A stretch of DNA of 16,348 bases from Oscillospiraceae bacterium (GTDB lineage: Bacteria > Bacillota_A > Clostridia > Oscillospirales > Oscillospiraceae): positions 1 through 16,348 of the forward strand of contig CADBKB010000026.1 of the NCBI GenBank assembly GCA_902795095.1. Direction: 5' to 3'. Every line of letters begins with the position of its first letter. The first letter of the stretch is position 1. Under the pieces are notes generated by a model. It did not search any database. It worked only from the letters and a program-made list of their open reading frames with translations, and was not told the origin of the DNA. Made by a program: the position numbers and the translations under genes. This document shows positions 13,594 to 16,348 of this stretch, one piece after another.

Positions 13594-14880
13594 ATGAAGT
13601 ATTCCTTTTATACCCTGGGCTGCAAGGTCAACCAGTACGAGACCCAGGCCATGGAGCAGCTTCTGCGCGACATGGGCATGGAGATCGGCGCCTTCGACGA
13701 GGCCTGCGACGGCTATATCATCAATACCTGCACCGTCACCGGCGAGGCCGACCGGAAGAACCGCGCCGTCATCCGCCGCTGCCGCCGCCGGAATCCCGAC
13801 GCGGTGATCGGCGTGTGCGGCTGCTACAGCCAGGTGGACCCCGCGGCGGTCCGGGAGCTGGGGGCGGACGTGCTGTCCGGCAGCGGCGGACGGGCGGAGT
13901 TCCTCCAGCTCATGCTCCAGGCCGTGCGCGAGCGCACCGGAGGCGAGGCCCTGGATGACGCCATGGCCCGCCGGGACTTCGAGCGCCTGCCCGCCGGCGG
14001 ACTGGAGGGGCGCACCCGGGCCATGCTCAAGGTGCAGGACGGCTGCAGCAACTTCTGCTCCTACTGCATCATCCCCTTTGCCCGGGGACCGGTGCGCTCC
14101 CTGCCCCTGGCCGACGCCGTGGCCGAGGCGCGGAAGCTCTGCGCCGAGGGCTACCGGGAGATCGTGCTCACGGGCATCGAGATCGCCTCCTGGGGCCGGG
14201 ATCTGCCCGGCAAGCCGCCGTTTCGCGCCCTGGCGGAGGCGCTGTGCGCCGCCGTCCCCGTGCGAGTGCGCCTGGGCTCCCTGGAGCCGCGGATCGTGGA
14301 CCGGGAATTCTGCGAAGCACTGGCGAAATATGACAATCTGTGCCCCCAGTTCCATCTGTCGCTTCAGTCCGGCAGCGATACGGTGCTGAAGCGGATGAAC
14401 CGGAAGTACGACGCCGCCCGGTACTATGAGAGCGTATGCCTGCTGCGGGAGTATTTCCCGGGCTGCGCCGTCACCACGGATCTGATCGTGGGCTTCCCCG
14501 GGGAGACGGAGGCGGAATTCGCCGAATCGCTGGCGTTTTTGGAGACCTGCGGCTTTGCCCAGGTGCACGTCTTCCCCTATTCCCGCCGCCCCGGCACCCC
14601 CGCCGACCGGCTGCCCGGCCAGATCCCCCGGGCGGAGAAGGCCCGCCGCAGCGCCGTGGCCATCGAAACGGCGGCCCGTCTGGCGAACGCCTACCGCCGG
14701 GCCATGATCGGAAGCGTTGTTCCGGTGCTCTTTGAGCAGCCGGAGGGGGCGCATTTCACCGGCCACGCGCCGAACTACGTCAAGGTCTATGCCTCCGGGA
14801 CGGACCTGCACAATCAGATCCGCCCGGTGCGGATCGAGGCTGTGTATGCCGACGGCGTGCTGGGCCGGCTCGAGAATTGA
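13594..14880 (+). CDS. mtaB: tRNA t6A37 methylthiotransferase (MtaB)
   Basis: Radical-SAM enzyme that adds a methylthio group to N6-threonylcarbamoyladenosine at position 37 of tRNAs reading ANN codons, giving ms2t6A. The 428-residue product has the UPF0004 domain with auxiliary-cluster cysteines Cys10 (YTLGCKVNQYE, the MtaB-type onset), Cys46 (NTCTVTGEADRKNR) and Cys77 (GCYSQ); the radical-SAM cluster motif CSNFCSYC (Cys151, 155, 158); the SAM-binding VLTGIEI; LSLQSGSDTVLKRMNRKY; and TTDLIVGFPGETEAEF. A short TRAM domain closes the protein (about 365-428). The start is the ATG directly before KYSFYTLGCK, with GGTGGT upstream; the frame is open further with no family match. With TrmD it acts at the same tRNA position class (37), though on different tRNAs. 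Confidence 0.94.
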   Translation: MKYSFYTLGCKVNQYETQAMEQLLRDMGMEIGAFDEACDGYIINTCTVTGEADRKNRAVIRRCRRRNPDAVIGVCGCYSQVDPAAVRELGADVLSGSGGRAEFLQLMLQAVRERTGGEALDDAMARRDFERLPAGGLEGRTRAMLKVQDGCSNFCSYCIIPFARGPVRSLPLADAVAEARKLCAEGYREIVLTGIEIASWGRDLPGKPPFRALAEALCAAVPVRVRLGSLEPRIVDREFCEALAKYDNLCPQFHLSLQSGSDTVLKRMNRKYDAARYYESVCLLREYFPGCAVTTDLIVGFPGETEAEFAESLAFLETCGFAQVHVFPYSRRPGTPADRLPGQIPRAEKARRSAVAIETAARLANAYRRAMIGSVVPVLFEQPEGAHFTGHAPNYVKVYASGTDLHNQIRPVRIEAVYADGVLGRLEN

Positions 14881-14905
14881 CGATTCCCGCGCCCTGTGCT
14901 ATACT
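14877..14905 (+). promoter_or_regulatory. Sigma-A promoter for the lipoprotein, inside the mtaB stop
   Basis: TTGACG overlaps the mtaB TGA stop codon; a TATACT box follows after exactly 17 bp, then GGAGG and the lipoprotein start. Both boxes match consensus well. Confidence 0.8.
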
Positions 14906-14932
14906 GAATTCAGAAAAAACGGAGGGATCGCC

Positions 14933-15733
14933 ATGAAGCGTATGCTTTTGCTTATTCTGTGCGTCTGCTTTGCTCTGACGCTGTGCGCCTGCGGGAAGTC
15001 CGCCCCTGCCCAGGAGGCCCAGACGCTGCCCCTGCCCCAGACCGGCGACAGCACCGGGCCCATCGGACCGTCGCCCATGGCGCCCACGGCGGAGGCGTCG
15101 ATCTCCGCCCCGCCCACGGTGCTGACGCCCGCGGAATATGTGCTGTACACGAATATTTTCTACAATCAGACCGGCGACGAATATGTGGGCCAGAGCGTCA
15201 CCAAGACCGGGACCCTTGCCCGCATTGAGGACGCCTTCAACGGCTGCATCCGCTGGTACGTCTGGGGCTACAACGACCAGACCAAGTGCTGCGACTGGCA
15301 GTGGGAGATCGTACCGAAGGATACCTCCGCCCTGCCCGCCATCGGCTCGCTGGTGGAGGTCACCGGCACCTTTGCGGGCGCCGACGAAGCCCTGGACGGC
15401 TACTGGATCGAGCAGGCCGAGGTCCGGGAGAAAACCGCCTACGACACGCCGGCGGCGGACTGTGTGATGACCGCCATGAGCGATACGCTGGAGCGGGTGC
15501 AGCTGCTGAATATGCAGCATTTCTCCGATCAGTTTGAGGGCCGCACCGTCCTGGCCTACGGCCGGATCGCCGGCCCCGGGGAGATCCAGGACCCCTACTA
15601 TGACGGCTCCTGGACCCAGAAATTCTCCTCCGACGACGAGCTGCCGCCCATCGGCACCGTGGTGATCCTCCGGGGCACCTGGCGGGGCGGCGTCATCGAG
15701 GATTGCGCCATCGTACCCACACAGGAATACTGA
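14933..15733 (+). CDS. Lipoprotein with two OB-like internal repeats, function unknown
   Basis: A 266-residue predicted surface lipoprotein. Signal peptide MKRMLLLILCVCFALTLCAC ends in the lipobox LCAC, so Cys20 is the lipidated residue. A proline-rich linker (about 25-65) follows. The remainder holds two related modules: one from YVGQSVTKTGTL (84-95) to LPAIGSLVEVTGTFAG (134-149), the other from FEGRTVLAYGRI (201-212) to LPPIGTVVILRGTWRG (237-252). The pattern of short beta strands with GxxV...G is what small OB folds look like, but I do not recognise a family. GGAGG lies 7 bp before the start. It has its own promoter and a strong terminator, so it is monocistronic. Cysteines 105, 119, 120, 177 and 258 may form disulfides outside the cell. 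Confidence 0.8.
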   Translation: MKRMLLLILCVCFALTLCACGKSAPAQEAQTLPLPQTGDSTGPIGPSPMAPTAEASISAPPTVLTPAEYVLYTNIFYNQTGDEYVGQSVTKTGTLARIEDAFNGCIRWYVWGYNDQTKCCDWQWEIVPKDTSALPAIGSLVEVTGTFAGADEALDGYWIEQAEVREKTAYDTPAADCVMTAMSDTLERVQLLNMQHFSDQFEGRTVLAYGRIAGPGEIQDPYYDGSWTQKFSSDDELPPIGTVVILRGTWRGGVIEDCAIVPTQEY

Positions 15734-15740
15734 TCCCCCA

Positions 15741-15767
15741 CGCCGCCCCACGGGGCGGCGTTTTTTT
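15741..15767 (+). terminator. Rho-independent terminator after the lipoprotein
   Basis: CGCCGCCC and GGGCGGCG pair around CACG, followed by T7, 7 bp after the stop codon. Confidence 0.93.
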
Positions 15768-15787
15768 GTCGCGGAATCGCGGACGGG

Positions 15788-15882
15788 CCTGCGCGGCGCC
15801 GGAGAAGGAAGTGCGGTTTTGCCCGGCTTCTCCGGGAAAACCGGGGCGGATCGGCCCGGAAAAGCAGGAAAAACCGCGCAGG
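15788..15882. repeat. 95-bp nested inverted repeat
   Basis: CCTGCGCGG (15788-15796) and CCGCGCAGG (15874-15882) form a perfect 9-bp outer pair. Inside, CCGGAGAAG pairs with CTTCTCCGG (15799-15835), and an overlapping CGGTTTT/AAAACCG pair is an alternative. The right end coincides with the start of the coding remnant that follows. It could be a mobile-element scar or a structured RNA; no gene is supported in it. Confidence 0.55.
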
Positions 15883-15883
15883 A

Positions 15884-16075
15884 TTTGCGTCCAACGGAAG
15901 CACCTATTATCTGCGCATCGTGAAGGCAGGCACCACCTATACCCGCTACCGCTCCGATGACGGCGAAGCGTTCACCGAGATGTTTGCCTTTGCCGATACC
16001 GGCATCGAGGCGCAGTCCATCCTGATCGACGCATACACCGGCATGACCGCCGGCTGCAAGTTCACCCTGAAGTGA
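15884..16075 (+). pseudogene. 3' remnant of a secreted/carbohydrate-active enzyme-like gene
   Basis: About 64 codons read as a convincing C-terminal protein end: STYYLRIVKAGTTYTRYRS, then DDGEAFTEMFAFADTGIEAQ, SILIDAYTGMTAGCKFTLK and a TGA stop. There is no start codon or ribosome binding site, and the frame upstream turns into basic low-complexity sequence over the inverted repeat. The pattern resembles the concanavalin-like C-terminal domains of glycoside hydrolase family 43 or DUF1349 proteins; I am only moderately sure of this. Most likely the 5' part was deleted, with the inverted repeat marking the junction. Confidence 0.5.
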
Positions 16076-16284
16076 CTGCGCTTCGGCGCTCGTTCTGCGC
16101 GAGCCCGAGCGAACGCCGCCGACGGTTTCGCGTATGAGCGCACAGTCAAAACAGCAGGATGCTCCGGCGTCATGAATTAATCATATAATACCAATAAATT
16201 TTCAAAAAAGCCTTATCATTTTGCTGCTTTTTTCTCCCGGAATTCAGCGAAAAAGGAGAAATTGCACAAAAGCGGCCGGCATTC
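16076..16284. other. Intergenic region, no gene seen
   Basis: Begins with GC-rich imperfect palindromes (around 16078-16125) just after the remnant's stop, then turns AT-rich from about 16178. No open frame has coding character. It may hold the terminator of the truncated gene and the upstream control region for the promoter at 16285. Confidence 0.4.
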
Positions 16285-16313
16285 TTGATATTAACATATG
16301 TTAAGAATATAAT
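16285..16313 (+). promoter_or_regulatory. Sigma-A promoter with palindromic operator
   Basis: TTGATA and perfect TATAAT are exactly 17 bp apart. The spacer begins with the perfect 14-bp palindrome TTAACATATGTTAA (16291-16304). A dimeric repressor bound here would block RNA polymerase. A GGAAGAGGAA site follows near 16320, so the controlled gene starts at or just beyond the window's right edge; no ATG is visible inside. Confidence 0.75.
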
Positions 16314-16348
16314 AAAATTGGAAGAGGAATCTGCATAAGGCTTGTCCG

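Noticed and set aside
15703..15960. 85-codon plus-strand open frame across the lipoprotein end and inverted repeat
   Set aside because: It runs through the lipoprotein's 3' end and its terminator in another frame, and has no ribosome binding site; the enzyme remnant is in a different frame with real protein character.

Overview
The window is chromosomal DNA from a GC-rich member of the Bacillota, most likely a gut-type Clostridia (Oscillospirales/Ruminococcaceae-like). This rests on the gene content (type III glutamine synthetase, DUF554, MtaB, HPr-like protein, rpsO-pnp pair), strong AGGAGG ribosome binding sites, sigma-A type promoters and two families of palindromic intergenic repeats. Taxonomy is inferred from gene style only; no rRNA or tRNA gene was seen.

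Layout, left to right. (1) 1-206: repeats and a strong terminator. (2) 230-2905, minus strand: trmL (tRNA wobble methyltransferase), pgk and tpiA, with one promoter before trmL and another before tpiA. (3) 3214-5957, plus strand: promoter, structured leader, rpsO, terminator/attenuator, a 73-nt hairpin just before the pnp ribosome binding site, pnp, terminator. (4) 6006-6824, minus: a SpoU-type RNA 2'-O-methyltransferase. (5) 6861-7551: a REP-associated tyrosine transposase (RAYT) flanked by REP-like hairpins in opposite orientations, one side being a tandem array with a 41-bp period. (6) 7564-10379, minus: glnN (type III glutamine synthetase) translationally coupled by ATGA to a DUF554 membrane protein; a 208-bp MITE-like element lies 31 bp upstream of the glnN start. 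(7) 10652-12594, minus: rimM-trmD-sir2 with overlapping frames. (8) 12702-13400, minus: an HPr-like protein lacking the phosphorylation residues plus a DUF523/TudS-like cysteine protein. (9) 13594-15733, plus: mtaB, then a lipoprotein with two internal repeats whose promoter starts inside the mtaB stop codon. (10) 15788-16348: a long inverted repeat, a 3' remnant of a carbohydrate-active enzyme-like gene, and a strong promoter with a palindromic operator pointing out of the window.

Functional theme: housekeeping RNA biology (TrmL, S15, PNPase, SpoU methyltransferase, RimM, TrmD, MtaB) mixed with glycolysis and nitrogen assimilation. The accessory signal is in the intergenic spaces. The same REP family, with a conserved stem-loop design and compensatory stem changes, occurs at four places in 7.5 kb next to its likely mobiliser, and one copy abuts the -10 box of the trmL-pgk promoter. 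I saw no defence system, prophage or CRISPR array. The best candidates for something under-described are the RAYT/REP system, the pnp leader hairpin, and the operator-promoter at the right edge.
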